This document shows positions 10,398 to 23,319 of a stretch of 64,000 nucleotides of DNA, piece after piece (within the stretch, counting starts at the first letter, position 1; each line of letters opens with the position of its first letter). Source of the stretch: Lantana camara. Its lineage: Eukaryota > Streptophyta > Magnoliopsida > Lamiales > Verbenaceae. The notes beneath the pieces are model-generated. The model searched no databases, had not been told where the DNA came from, and saw only the letters and a program-made list of their open reading frames with translations. Location of the stretch: positions 91,985,001-92,049,000 of the forward strand of contig CM074861.1 in the NCBI GenBank assembly GCA_037501455.1, read 5' to 3'. Both the position numbers and the translations under genes were made by a program.

Positions 10398-11845
10398 TGT
10401 TGGAAAACAGGAATCAAAAAGCAGCGGAAATTTAAAAATTTTCCAACAAAAGGATCGAAAACTCGCAATCATTAATCCAAATTCGTAAGGTAAAGAAACT
10501 TACTTTTCAATAATCTAACTTGAAGCTCTCTAGAGATAGTCCACCAACTTGACTACAATCTAACTAGTAAGGATGCTAGTTATCTAGTTAGTGTTTAGGC
10601 TTAACCTAGGGTTTATTTGATCTTGGAGAAAGGATGGTGTTCAACACATGAACCAAAAGAATTGTCAATTACCCTCTAAGGGGAGCTCGATATAGCCAAG
10701 GGAGGGGCGGCTGAAACTTAGTCCTATTGGACTAAGGATTTGGTTCCTCTCTCTTATTACTTGATCATCAAGTAATTCCAAACTTTGACTTTGAATTCTA
10801 ATTCAAATCAACTTTTAAGAGAGCTAAAAATATCCAAACTCCTTTTGGATAATATTATACTTTATTTATTAATAAATAAATAACTTATTTATCTAATTAA
10901 TTAATTCATAATTAATTAAATAGATTAATTTCTCCAAAATAAGACTTTCATTTTAATTCAAAATTAAACGGAAGTCTATTAAATAATTAACACATTCATT
11001 ATTTAGTAAACAAATAATTATACACGTGTGGTGCACACGTGTCCATGTATGACATGTGTCACTCACGTGACCCACACGTGTGTTTCACACGTGTGGAACC
11101 CACTTGGTATGATCAACTCGTTTAATCATTTTAAATCCTTAACTTATGTAACCAAGTTGTTGTGTGTGACCCTCTAGGTTCTCAATTCAATTAGCAGTGA
11201 CCCTAATTAATTAATTCACTAATTAATTAATTAGTCCACAGATTAAACGATCATAGTCTAGCAACAGGTGTTTAACCCCTAGCTGAATTGAAATGTCTCG
11301 ATTCGACAGAACCTTTAAGTCATTGATTCATGTGTGATACAATCCTCCTACTTACTATCTCTCAACCAAGATCTAGGGTAAGGGAATAATCAGAACCTTA
11401 ATAATATGGTCTTAAAGCTAAGTGCATTTCATATCCATTTGATCTCAATCCAAGAAACCATTTTCTTGATGTCTTGATCTACTGCCTTGGCCAAGGACTC
11501 CATATGGCATATGAATGACTTACACAATAAGAGATCACCTTGCAAAAGCAAGTGTAGGTCCTTTCTTGATTCTCATTCACTTTCTTGAATCACTTGTGCA
11601 GCCCCAGCATAAGCCTTGAATCAGTTGTCTAAGGCGACACCCTTTAAAGCTTATACCTAAGACTATAGAGTTAACTCATAAAGCGACATGGAACCTCAAG
11701 TCTAAGGATCAATTAATCACATCAATGACTCGTGAGATATTTCCTAATCTGGAAGTTTCCATTTCCTGAAATAGAAACTTCCTTTCCCATTTAGGAATCT
11801 TCTCACACAGGGCACCTCAGTGAACTTACTTATGGAAATAAGCAC
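10398..11845 (-). repeat. copia-1 LTR, 3' portion of the minus-strand LTR (left of the nested element)
   Basis: It begins TGTTGGAAAACAGG (so the minus-strand LTR ends CCAACA) and runs to the AGCAC duplication at 11841-11845. Together with 22919-23314 it makes an LTR of about 1.84 kb. It contains the G-box cluster (11022-11097). The TATA-box/palindrome seen in the other copies is reduced here to GGGGAGCTCGATATAG (from 10680), so this copy has lost its core promoter. Confidence 0.9.
11022..11097. promoter_or_regulatory. G-box (CACGTG) cluster in the copia-1 LTR
   Basis: Five CACGTG hexamers, most within ACACGTGT, plus near-matches (GACATGTGTC), lie within about 75 bp. CACGTG is the known core of plant G-boxes/ABREs bound by bZIP and bHLH factors. 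Equivalent clusters occur at about 34931-35000, 36648-36722 and 50081-50150. In the intact LTRs they lie a few hundred bases upstream (minus strand) of the TATA box, the place expected for a U3 enhancer. Confidence 0.75.
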
Positions 11846-14800
11846 TATAGCACCCCGCACGTGAGGCACCACATCCCCCGCACTATGGCTCAACATGAGT
11901 AACGAAACAATAAATCCGTACTCGTATCGAACCATAGCGAACGGGAGACAAACAGAAAACCCTCCTAAGCTAGGCGGAACTTAGACCCTGCAATAACAAC
12001 CAATCAACAAAATATAGTGCCTCAGAAAACTAAAACTCAAACATACAAACCATAAGCAGACTTGGGCTCTTCAGGCCTCTTTTAAACTCAAACATACAAA
12101 CCATAAGCAGACTTGGGCTCTTCAGGCCTCTTTTAAACTCATAATCCAAGCCCAACAAAAGCAATTCAATAGCAATTATACAAGAATCAATTCCATGATC
12201 TTACAAGGTCGAATCAAACACAATTTAAATGCATAAGGTGAAAACATAGACGCTTCTAACTTAACTTGACCGACTCAACCTCAACACAACTCCGCCTAGC
12301 CCGGGACTCCAAAGCCAAACCTGCACGCTAAAGTGTTGGGGAGGGAGAGGGTCAGTCTCTAGAAGACTGAGTGAGCAGGAGCGATACATATATATGTAAA
12401 ACATGCACATGCAAGTCATAAATCCCGAGCAAGGTTTTATTTAGAATTATTTCCCAAAAAGGGCAAGAGAATGACCAAGCAATACTCGGATTTTACGACT
12501 AATCCTATTAATTCATAACATTTATAAATCATACATAAACATAAGGCTCGTCGAGTGAGCGTGCATCATCTCAAACCAAACTCCGACCATGTACGGCAAA
12601 TATCAATAATATTTTAAGTAGGTGATCATGCAATACATCATAATACACACAAATCATATATCATATCCTAAACATATTCGTTTGGGCAATCCGTGTCCCG
12701 GCCTTCCTGCACGGTGCCTATCAATCGTAACATAATCATAATCATAATCATAGTCATAAATAAGTTCCAACCTTCTTCCTCCGGGTGGTGGACGGGTTTG
12801 CAAGGCCCGACCACCCAATCATATCAATGCGGCTATGAGGTTCATGAGGCCTCAAAGCCCGGTTAGCGTTTCCCCGTCAAAAACTCCTTGACGAAGTCCG
12901 TTTCGCCGTAATTGGTTGGAACTAGTATATGGGATCCCCGTCAGCCCTTGCCTCCTCGGTTAGCCACATATACTAAGTCCCGGGGCCCGTACAATCATAA
13001 ATCATAAATGTGTCTCGCCAAACATATCAATTCATACGAACATAACATAATTCATAAGTCATTTGAAAAGGGTTTACTCGATCAGTATTTACTCGATGAC
13101 TTTACTTTAAAAGTACATATATATAATCATAAGGTTTTGGCCAAAGCTTTTCACATAAGGGTTGTAGGGTTTGTTACATAACTAGAACGAAAACACCCTC
13201 ACCTGAACCGTGACGATACAAGGAACGAGTACCAAGTGCCTGAACGATCAAGATCTCTCCACCCTGGAGATAAACTGTACAAAAGACAACATGACGTGTT
13301 CGTGAGACTCGAGACTCCAATGAACCATATGAGACGCACGGCATGCCCTGAACATGATATGAATGCGTAACAAATGATATTATGTCATAAAATGTTCATG
13401 TGCACTATTAAAGAATTTAAAACATATAATCAAATCATTCGTTCATATATTTCATTCAATTTCATAAATTCATAAATTCATAACATTCATAATGCATATC
13501 AATTAATCCAAGAATTCATTTAATAATCATAATACATAATATTCATATTCACATTTAGGAATAAAATAAATAAATAAAACGTTCAATCAATAGTCGGTAA
13601 ATTAAATACGCGAAATAAAAATCAATTAATTTCAAGAATTGAATTAAATCAAATAATATTGAAAATATATAATAAATATAATAAACATATATAATATAAT
13701 AACATATATAACTATTATATAATATCATAGGTGTATATAATATATATATGTATACGTAGGTCACCATACATGCATATATATATTTATAATATTAACATAT
13801 ACATTAATATATTACCTATACATTACCATGCATGCACACACTATATATAGAATATATATTCATGCATGCAAACATTCCATGCACACTCAACTTCATGCAT
13901 AATTACACAGCCATGCACACACAAAAATACATAGCCATGCATGCACAATAACACACTCACTGCACATATATACACAGTAGCAAACACACACAAGCAAACG
14001 CGGGCAACAGAAAACGCAGGTAAAGTTCAAAAGAAACGGGGTGACACCCCCGTGTCACCTTCCAAGCCCAGACCGAGACACCCCCGTGTCTCGATACAGC
14101 AATTCTAGGCCAACAAAGCACCCCCGTTCCCGCTGGAAAGGAAGAAAACTGACACACCCGTGTCTCACCCGCACAGTCCCTGTTTTGATAGCAATTAACT
14201 CAGAAACAGGGCAGCCATTCCAGCAAGAAAAGCAGGCAACATAAGCAACATTACAAGGTATAAAATGCAGCAAGAACTCAGCCACTACACACACCAAGAA
14301 GCCACAAAAATGGACAGCAAAAGAGAGAAGGTATCACAACAGTTTTTGACAGCAAATATTCACGCCAAAACAGAGCAAGGCTTACGGTAAAAACAGGGCA
14401 AGAACGATCCTCAACAACTCCACACATCCATACCAGTTTAGAACAATAAATACTCATCTAAGAAACACCATTTCAACATATATATCAGTTCCAAAAGAGT
14501 ACAACCAAGAGGAGAAAGCATACGTGACATTCATGTGAATTTTTCTCAAAGTGTCATAAATGATAACTCATCAATACTTCAACCACCAAGAAATCAATGA
14601 TCATAAATGATATAAGGATGTCAAAATAATCATTCTCAAGCTTGGAATCAATCAAAACCATTAAAAATCGAATGAGATCAACTATTTGCCCAAAACTCCC
14701 CATTTTCGGAAACAGCCCAGTAATCCACGAATCTATGCTCAAATTTGGAAATAAGAGGATGAAAATGAACAGAAATGAACATATATTACAACCCTAAACT

Positions 14801-15620
14801 TACCTTGTTGATTGGATGAAGTTTGGATGAGATTTGAGCTCCAAAATCTCTAAGGAATGAAAGGTTATGGGACTGCTTGAATTTCCAGAGACTTTGGCTG
14901 AGTTTTGGGGATTGTGTGAGGATTGGTTTGGTTAGAGAATGATATATCCGGTTAGGGGGTTGAGTTAGGGTTCAAGAGAATCAAACCATGGTTAATTTGG
15001 TTAAAGTTTGGATAAGATATGGCTATATTTGTACAACAAGGTCAGTTTAGTCTCCGTTTCGTTTTTCGGTTGGATTTCGAAGGTTCAAGTGACTTTGGAA
15101 AAATATAAGGCTAAGTTTACTAAACTCGAATTTTCGTTACGAGTTCAGCGGAGTTGACGGAACTCGAATCCGAGTTCCCGAGCTCAAGATATTAAATTCG
15201 GAACCAAGGCTACTCTAAGTGCTCGTTAGCCCCCGATTTGGTTCCTCGAATCAAATTAAATTCGTTGACATATCAAATAAATTCGAAAACATAAACCGAG
15301 CATATAAGCATGTTCATAACACATATATTTACGACATACTACAAATTCGTGGCATTTCGATATCATTTCATATAAGAACGAATCACAAAAAAAACAACCA
15401 AGCTCATTCATGCAATTCATGCACAAATATAAATTCCATGCAAAAATTTAAATCAAAGTTCATGCAATTCATGCACAAATATTTTAATTAAATAAATCAA
15501 ATTAATTTATAAACATAAATTAAAGTAACGTAATTAATTAATTAAAGCATGATTAATTAACATAATACATAATTAGCAACATAATTAACATTAATTATTA
15601 AATTAACAATAATTAAAGAA

Positions 15621-15667
<47 letters not shown>

Positions 15668-15858
15668 TACTTAATATACGAAATATTTAAAATAATATTG
15701 AATTAAAATAAAATATAATAAAATAAAATTATAGCGATTTATAATAAAATTAAATATGAAACACGTAAAAATAATTAATCACATAATTAAATAATTAAAT
15801 TGAGCAATTTAGAAACAAATATGACATATTAATAAAATTGAAAAACCGGGGCGTTACA
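11846..15858 (-). repeat. 3' LTR of non-coding element 2
   Basis: This 4013-bp LTR pairs with 18881-22913. It holds a 50-bp tandem duplication (12033-12140), a long AT microsatellite (about 15624-15664), and TA-, CATG- and TCATAA-rich stretches. Several 60-90-codon frames recur in both LTRs, but only because the LTRs are duplicates; none has a recognisable domain. Confidence 0.92.
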
Positions 15859-15880
15859 ATCTCTGCCCCTTAAAAGAATC
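15859..15880 (-). other. Polypurine tract of element 2
   Basis: On the minus strand the sequence TTTTAAGGGGCAGAGAT directly precedes the 3' LTR start TGTAACGCC. Position and composition fit a plus-strand primer, although one C interrupts the purine run. Confidence 0.7.
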
Positions 15881-15914
15881 CGTCCTCGGATTCACTGCAC
15901 GCTTAAAACCACCA

Positions 15915-16080
15915 ATGAGAGATTCCCCGTCTCTCGCAAGCAACAAGGAGAGAGCCCCGTCTCTCGAGCAACAATGAGAGAACCCCGTCTCTCGCAAGCA
16001 AAGAGAGTACCCCGTCTCTCAAACAAAAATTAAAAGAATCCCCGTCTCTTAGAAACAACAAGAGCACCCCGTCTCTCAAA
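15915..16080 (-). repeat. Minisatellite of GGGG-loop hairpin units in element 2
   Basis: Six units carry CCCCGTCTC on the plus strand, that is GAGACGGGG on the element's own strand, at about 27-30-bp spacing. The best units read GAGAGACGGGGTTCTCTC or GAGAGACGGGGCTCTCTCC. Each is an inverted repeat around GGGG. The array lies about 40 bp from the polypurine tract, as in element 1 (4412-4584). Confidence 0.88.
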
Positions 16081-18860
16081 CAAAAATAAATAAATCAAGG
16101 AAGTCTCCGATACTCCCAAGCAACACACGCAAAACCAAATTCAAAATCACACAAGCCACCCCAAGGCAAGTAACAGATATCATCCACGTTAATCATCAAT
16201 TACTTCACGTAGTTTAACTTGGTAAGAAAATAAAGCACATAACAAAGAAATTATTAAATTGAATTTGCATGAATGTATGCTTCATGAATGCTATAAATAC
16301 CGTTCACCGTAGTCACGAAATTTTAAAATTGTGAGTTGTCGTTGATCAGTGTATCATCTGTCTCGAAGATAGATTCAGTGCTCAGTTTGTCTTTAACCTC
16401 TTCAGGGTACCCCGATGAAACAATTGATGAATCCGTCAGGGGTTATACTTCTTAGATCCCTTCTGCCTGGTACTGCTTCCAATCTTCATCATTTCTCTTA
16501 ATCTTCATTCAACTGACTCTTTTTAATTAACCGAGTTTGACCTCCCGAATACCCTTAGACCATTCGTCTTGAATTTAGGTCCATAGCTACTATTTTACCC
16601 ATATCGGGGTTTAAAATACTCACGAGAATAACTACCCCTGACAACCTTGACGATTCAATCCTTACCTTGAGGTATTTGTCATTAGGATCTACCTTAACAC
16701 GATTCCTTTTCCATCTTCCGTTCATGTTATCCATTCATTCCCTTTAACCCCTTAAGGTTATATTCGGCGTCTAGCTCCACATTTCTTGAATCGAAGATAG
16801 AATGTCCTTGATGATTCTTGACGTTTGATGTAAATCCTCCAATGATCATCTTTTCCGGTTTGGTTTCTTCTTAAATTTCCTTCTGAATTATCGTGGAAAT
16901 AACCGAAGACTTGATAATATTGTCATTATTGAACCCCCTTTTTACTCTATTGGATTACTCTTGATTGCCATCCTTCCATTCTATGCTAGCTTGATTCGAC
17001 TCTCTCTCTCCCGTCAATTCTGACTTAGGGTTTACAGAAGCTCCCTTATAATTTTGTTATCCCCAGATCTATGTTCTATACATAGGAATATTCTCCAAGC
17101 CATTTCCGTTATACCTAGTGAGGGACTTCAACCCGAATTTAATAACTTAGTTCTCCTCTTAACAACTTAACCATCCAAGCCGCCTTAGTTATCTCTGATC
17201 ATCACTAATAGGACTTCCAGGTCTTCCTTAATTTGCAATTTCGTTATTCCCACTAAATATTTCTTCGAGCACCCCTTCAATTGTCCAATTTGTTCCTCGG
17301 TCGTACTCTCCCCCTTAAATTTCTATTGTCACAAGTTGAACTCCATTGATTCTTCTTTTGTCAAAATTCTTGATGAGTAATTCCCATTAGGTGAAGTTTA
17401 ACTGATATAGAAATCAAGGATTTGGCCTTTCAACTCCTTCCCAAGTTCTCTTGATGTCCGAAACTCCTTTCTTATTCTTGTCCGGAACTCTAGTCTCACT
17501 TCTCCTTCTGAATTCTTGTTTCCGTTAACCTATCCCTTAATGGAAGTTCCTATTTCCCAAATTCACCTTCCTTATAAAGTGTCATCCTATTATTTCTCTT
17601 CCTCATAACTCAGATGCTGGTCGGTTGAACTAATACTTGATAGTTGAGGCGAAAGAACTTCCTATCAATTAAACACTAAACTGTATGTCGGGTGAAAATA
17701 ACGATGCATGTGTCACGTTTACATCAAGCAATTATACAACACATTAGCGCAACGAAACCACTTAGAAACGTACGGATAAACAGAAGGTCAAAAGAATAAA
17801 TAATTAATGCAAAATATGATGCACGTGCTATGAATGTTTTGGAACCTGTCACCAATGTGGTAAGTTATTAGCTCAGTAGCTTTTCTTCGTTCCTCCAATC
17901 CCGAGGTTACTTTGACTTGGTGATTATTCCTTGCCTTTCCCATGATCTTCAAGTTTTCCATGAGTCTTTTTGCATCACTTGTATCTTCCACTATCCGAAA
18001 TTGAAATTTCACGATCCCTGATTTCTTCGACATCCACTGAATTAGCCTTTGCATTTACCCCCGAGATTCGCCCTTCAACCAGTCTTCGCCTTTCTTTATA
18101 GTTCCCATTTGTTGCTCCATATCTTCCAATTTAACCTCACAACATGACAATTCAGCTTGGGTTTGGAAAAATGAACTCAAGTCCTGTCCTTAGCATTATC
18201 ACCCTCCATGGATTGTAGTTATCCTATTACTTATCTTTCTCTAACTCCTTCTCGACTTGTTTCCCATCTTACCTCGACTCCTCTTAATTATTGATACCTC
18301 TTTCCAATCTTGACTTCTAAAACTCGATTTCTAATTACCAGTTTTATTTAGAAGCCTTTTGACAACCCTTGGGCTTAATTCCCTCCAGATCCATTTTACC
18401 TGAACCCTGAACTAAAATACCTTCAAGGTTGATATACCCCACTCCTCAGGTTGGGCAATCCCCTGAATCCAAGTGAAGTACCCTAAGTCGTGGATTCACA
18501 TAGATTGATCTTCTGAGTTACAACCATCCCGTGATTAACTCCTATCCTCCATGCCTCCGAAAGAATTGTAATAGATTGTTGTGATCATAGAACTTGGTCG
18601 TGGTTTGATATTATCTTTATAACCTGAAAATCATAACTCCTTTCGAGAATATATGCATGCGATTAGTGCATGCTCATGGCAGGTATTCAGTACGAAAGGC
18701 AAGAGTCCATATAAAATGCAACAAGTAATTCAACAAAATTCTTAAAGAAACCAAATTCCATATTCAAGATCAATGCAATGCACACAATATCACATAGTCC
18801 CTATGCCGTTCAACTTAGACTGACTCCAACACGACTCGAGAACACCGGTTTTGCAACCGG

Positions 18861-18872
18861 GCTCTGATACCA
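18861..18872 (-). other. Primer binding site of element 2
   Basis: The plus-strand GCTCTGATACCA is the complement of TGGTATCAGAGC. It lies 8 bases inside the 5' LTR edge at 18881, with the same CTTAAG spacer as in element 1. Confidence 0.9.
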
Positions 18873-18880
18873 CTTAAGGA

Positions 18881-21800
18881 TGTAGCACCCCGCACGTGAG
18901 GCACCACATCCCCCGCACTATGGCTCAACACGAGTAACGAAACAATAAATCCGCACTCGTATCGAACCATAGCGAACGGGAGACAAACAGAAAACCCTCC
19001 TAAGCTAGGCAGAACTTAGACCCTGCAATAACAACCAATCAACAAAATATAGTGCCTCAGAAAACTAAAACTCAAACATACAAACCATAAGCAAACTTGG
19101 GCTCTTCAGGCCTCTTTTAAACTCAAACATGCAAACCATAAGCAGACTTGGGCTCTTCAGGCCTCTTTTAAACTCATAATCCAAGCCCAACAAAAGCAAT
19201 TCAATAGCAATTATACAAGAATCAATTCCATGATCTTACAAGGTCGAATCAAACACAATTTAAATGCATAAGGTGAAAACATAGACGCTTCTAACTTAAC
19301 TTGACCGACTCAACCTCAACACAACTCCACCTAGCCCGGGACTCCAAAGCCAAACCTGCACGCTAAAGTGTTGGGGAGGGAGAGGGCCAGTCTCTAGAAG
19401 ACTGAGTGAGCAGGAGCGATACATATATATGTAAAACATGCACATGCAAGTCATAAATCCCGAGCAAGGTTTTATTTAGAATTAGTTCCAAAAAAGGGCA
19501 AGAGAATGACCAAGCAATACTCGGATTTTACGACTAATCCTATTAATTCATAACATTTATAAATCATACATAAACATAAGGCTCGTCGAGTGAGCGTACA
19601 CCATCTCCAACCAAACTCCGACCGTGTACGGCAAATATCAATAATATTTTAAGTAGGTGATCATGTAATACATCATAATACACACAAATCATATATCATA
19701 TCCTAAACATATTCGTTTGGGCAATCCGTGTCCCGGCCTTCCCGCACGGTGCCTATCAATCGTAACATAATCATAATCATAATCATAGTCATAAATAAGT
19801 TCCAACCTTCTTCCTCCGGGTGGTGGACGGGTTTGCCAGGCCCGACCACCCAATCATATCAATGCGGTTATGAGGTTCATGAGGCCTCAAAGCCCGGTTA
19901 GCGTTTTCCCGTCAAAAACTCCTTGACGAAGTCTGTTTCGCCGTACTTGGTTGGAACTAGTATATGGGATCCCCGTCAGCCCTTGCCTCCTCGGTTAGCC
20001 ACATATACTAAGTCCCGGGGCCCGTACAATCATAAATCATAAATGTGTCTCGCCAAACATATCAATTCATACGAACATAACATAATTCATAAGTCATTTG
20101 AAAAGGGTTTACTCGATCAGTATTTACTGATGACTTTACTTTAAAAGTACATATATATAATCATAAGGTTTTGGCCAAAGCTTTTCACATAAGGGTTGTA
20201 GGGTTTGTTACATAACTAGAACGAAAACACCCTCACCTGAACCGTGACGATACAAGGAACGAGTACCAAGTGCCTGAACGATCAAGATCTCTCCACCCTG
20301 GAGATAAACTGTACAAAAGATAACATGACGTGTTCGTGAGACTCGAGACTCCAATGAACCACATGAGACGCACGGCATGCCATGAAAATGATATGAATGC
20401 GTAACAAATGATATTATGTCATAAAATGTTCATGTGCACTATTAAAGAATTTAAAACATATAATCAAATCATTCATTCATATATTTCATTCAATTTCATA
20501 AATTCATAAATTCATAACATTCATAATGCATATCAATTAATCCAAGAATTCATTTAATAATCATAATACATAATATTCATATTCACATTTAGGAATAAAA
20601 TAAATAAATAAAACGTTCAATCAATAGTCGGTAAATTAAATACGCGAAATAAAAATCAATTAATTTCAAGAATTGAATTAAATCAAATAATATTGAAAAT
20701 ATATAATAAATATAATAAACATATATAATATAATAACATATATAACTATTATATAATATCATAGGTGTATATAATATATATATGTATACGTAGGTCACCA
20801 TACATGCATATATATATTTATAATATTAACATATACATTAATATATTACCTATACATTACCATGCATGCACACACTATATATAGAATATATATTCATGCA
20901 TGCAAACATTCCATGCACACTCAACTTCATGCATAATTACACAGCCATGCACACACAAAAATACATAGCCATGCATGCACAATAACACACTCACTGCACA
21001 TATATACACAGTAGCAAACACACACAAGCAAACGCGGGCAACAGAAAACGCAGGTAAAGTTCAAAAGAAACGGGGTGACACCCCCGTGTCACCTTCCAAG
21101 CCCAGACCGAGACACCCCCGTGTCTCGATACAGCAATTCTAGGCCAACAAAGCACCCCCGTTCCCGCTGGAAAGGAAGAAAACTGACACACCCGTGTCTC
21201 GCCCGCACAGTCCCTGTTTTGATAGCAATTAACGCAGAAACAGGGCAGCCATTCCAGCAAGAAAAGCAGGCAACATAAGCAACATTACAAGGTATAAAAT
21301 GCAGCAAGAACTCAGCCACTACACACACCAAGAAGCCACAAAAATGGACAGCAAAAGAGAGAAGGTATCACAACAGTTTTTGACAGCAAATATTCACGCC
21401 AAAACAGAGCAAGGCTTACGGTAAAAACAGGGCAAGAACGATCCTCAACAACTCCACACATCCATACCAGTTTAGAACAATAAATACTCATCTAAGAAAC
21501 ACCATTTCAACATATATATCAGTTCCAAAAGAGTACAACCAAGAGGAGAAAGCATACGTGACATTCATGTGAATTTTTCTCAAAGTGTCATAAATGATAA
21601 CTCATCAATACTTCAACCACCAAGAAATCAATGATCATAAATGATATAAGGATGTCAAAATAATCATTCTCAAGCTTGGAATCAATCAAAACCATTAAAA
21701 ATCGAATGAGATCAACTATTTGCCCAAAACTCCCCATTTTCGGAAACAGCCCAGTAATCCACGAATCTATGCTCAAATTTGGAAATAAGAGGATGAAAAT

Positions 21801-22913
21801 GAACAGAAATGAACATATATTACAACCCTAAACTTACCTTGTTGATTGGATGAAGTTTGGATGAGATTTGAGCTCCAAAATCTCTAAGGAATGAAAGGTT
21901 ATGGGACTGCTTGAATTTCCAGAGACTTTGGCTGAGTTTTGGGGATTGTGTGAGGATTGGTTTGGTTAGGGCATGATATATCCGGTTAGGGGGTTGAGTT
22001 AGGGTTCAAGAGAATCAAACCATGGTTAATTTGGTTAAAGTTTGGATAAGATATGGCTATATTTGTACAACAAGGTCAGTTTAGTCTCCGTTTCGTTTTT
22101 CGGTTGGATTTCGGAGGTTCAAGTGACTTTGGAAAAATATAAGGCTAAGTTTACTAAACTCGAATTTTCGTTACGAGTTCAGCGGAGTTGACGGAACTCG
22201 AATCCAAGTTCCCGAGCTCAAGATATTAAATTCGGAACCAAGGGTACGTTAAGTGCTCGTTAGCCCCCGATTTGGTTCCTCGAATCAAATTAAATTCGTT
22301 GACATATCAAATAAATTCGAAAACATAAACCGAGCATATAAGCATGTTCATAACACATATATTTACGACATACTAAAAATTCGTGGCATTTCGATATCAT
22401 TTCATATAAGAACGAATCACAAAATAAACAACCAAGCTCATTCATGCAATTCATGCACAAATATAAATTCCATGCAAAAATTTAAATCAAAGTTCATGCA
22501 ATTCATGCACAAATATTTTAATTAAATAAATTAAATTAATTTATAAACATAAATTAAAGTCACGTAATTAATTAATTAAAGCATGATGAATTAACATAAT
22601 ATTTAATTAGCATAATCATTACATTATTAATATGGTTAAGCATGATTAATTAACATAATACATAATTAGCAACATAATTAACATTAATCATTAAATTAAC
22701 AATAATTAAAGAAATATATATATACTTAATATACGAAATATTTAAAATAATATTGAATTAAAATAAAATATAATAAAATAAAATTATAACGATTTATAAT
22801 AAAATTAAATATGAAACACGTAAAAATAATTAATCACATAATTAAATAATTAAATTGCGCAATTTAGAAACAAATATGACATATTAATAAAATTGAAAAA
22901 CCGGGGCGTTACA
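18881..22913 (-). repeat. 5' LTR of non-coding element 2
   Basis: This 4033-bp LTR starts TGTAGCACCCC (plus strand) and ends GGGGCGTTACA. Compared with its partner it lacks most of the long AT microsatellite. It has an extra short duplication near 22590-22645 (a repeated gcatgattaattaacataat phrase). The 50-bp tandem duplication recurs at 19068-19175. Confidence 0.92.
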
Positions 22914-22918
22914 AGCAC

Positions 22919-23314
22919 CCTCATGTATCACGCATGTATCAACTATACACTTTGCACCTCCATGAAACAAGGTGGTCCTTCTTAAGGGCGTGATCCCACA
23001 AGCAAGCCTTAGAGGAGTCAGGTTGACACTCCCACTGTGTGTAGGACTCACCGGCTTGGAGTATTTTACTAATCATGACTTATGTGATATAGGGCTCGTT
23101 TCATGAACCATTTCACCTAAATGGTAGAGTCCTAAAGTCATTAGGATTAGAGGAGTTCTCATACATGCACAGCTAAAGTAAACGCATACCAAACAAGAGC
23201 ATATAAAGAAGTGTTGCCTCAATTCCTTATTTTATTCAAAGATTGTCTGTGATTATAGTAAGGAAAAGTACAAAGTGGATATACAATCGGCTTTCGAGGG
23301 CACTATTCCTAACA
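22919..23314 (-). repeat. copia-1 LTR, 5' portion of the minus-strand LTR (right of the nested element)
   Basis: This continues the 10398-11845 LTR after removal of element 2 and one AGCAC copy. It ends ...CACTATTCCTAACA at 23314, so the minus-strand LTR starts TGTTAGGAATAGTG. The first bases after it should be the polypurine tract but a solo LTR intervenes. Confidence 0.9.
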
Positions 23315-23319
23315 ATATC

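Larger units (their letters stand above)
15859..18880 (-). other. Non-coding interior of element 2
   Basis: The 3-kb interior has stops in all frames. The longest frame (17788-18054, minus, 88 codons) matches no family I recognise. The part next to the primer site shares text with element 1 (GCCCGGTTGC and a GTCTAAGT-GAACGGCATAGG block), which shows the two elements are related. The rest is AT-rich, CTT-rich filler without features I can name. Confidence 0.7.
11846..22913 (-). mobile_element. Complete 11-kb non-coding LTR retrotransposon (LARD-like element 2), nested in a copia-1 LTR
   Basis: Two LTRs of about 4 kb (11846-15858 and 18881-22913) flank a 3.0-kb interior. The target-site duplication is AGCAC at 11841-11845 and 22914-22918. 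The interrupted copia LTR reads straight across when the element is removed (compare 35740-35760). Reading on the minus strand: 5' LTR, PBS at 18872-18861, interior, hairpin minisatellite, polypurine tract, 3' LTR. No gag or pol domain is recognisable. The left terminal dinucleotide has decayed (TATAGCACC at 11846 against TGTAGCACC at 18881). The LTRs look very similar to each other, so this is one of the younger insertions. Confidence 0.93.

Noticed and set aside
13957..14297. Frames of 60-90 codons repeated at 20991-21331 that look conserved
   Set aside because: They are the same LTR sequence in duplicate; identity reflects LTR duplication, not protein constraint.
17788..18054. 88-codon minus frame in the interior of element 2 as a possible gag remnant
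   Set aside because: No zinc knuckle, capsid or other recognisable motif; surrounding frames are full of stops.
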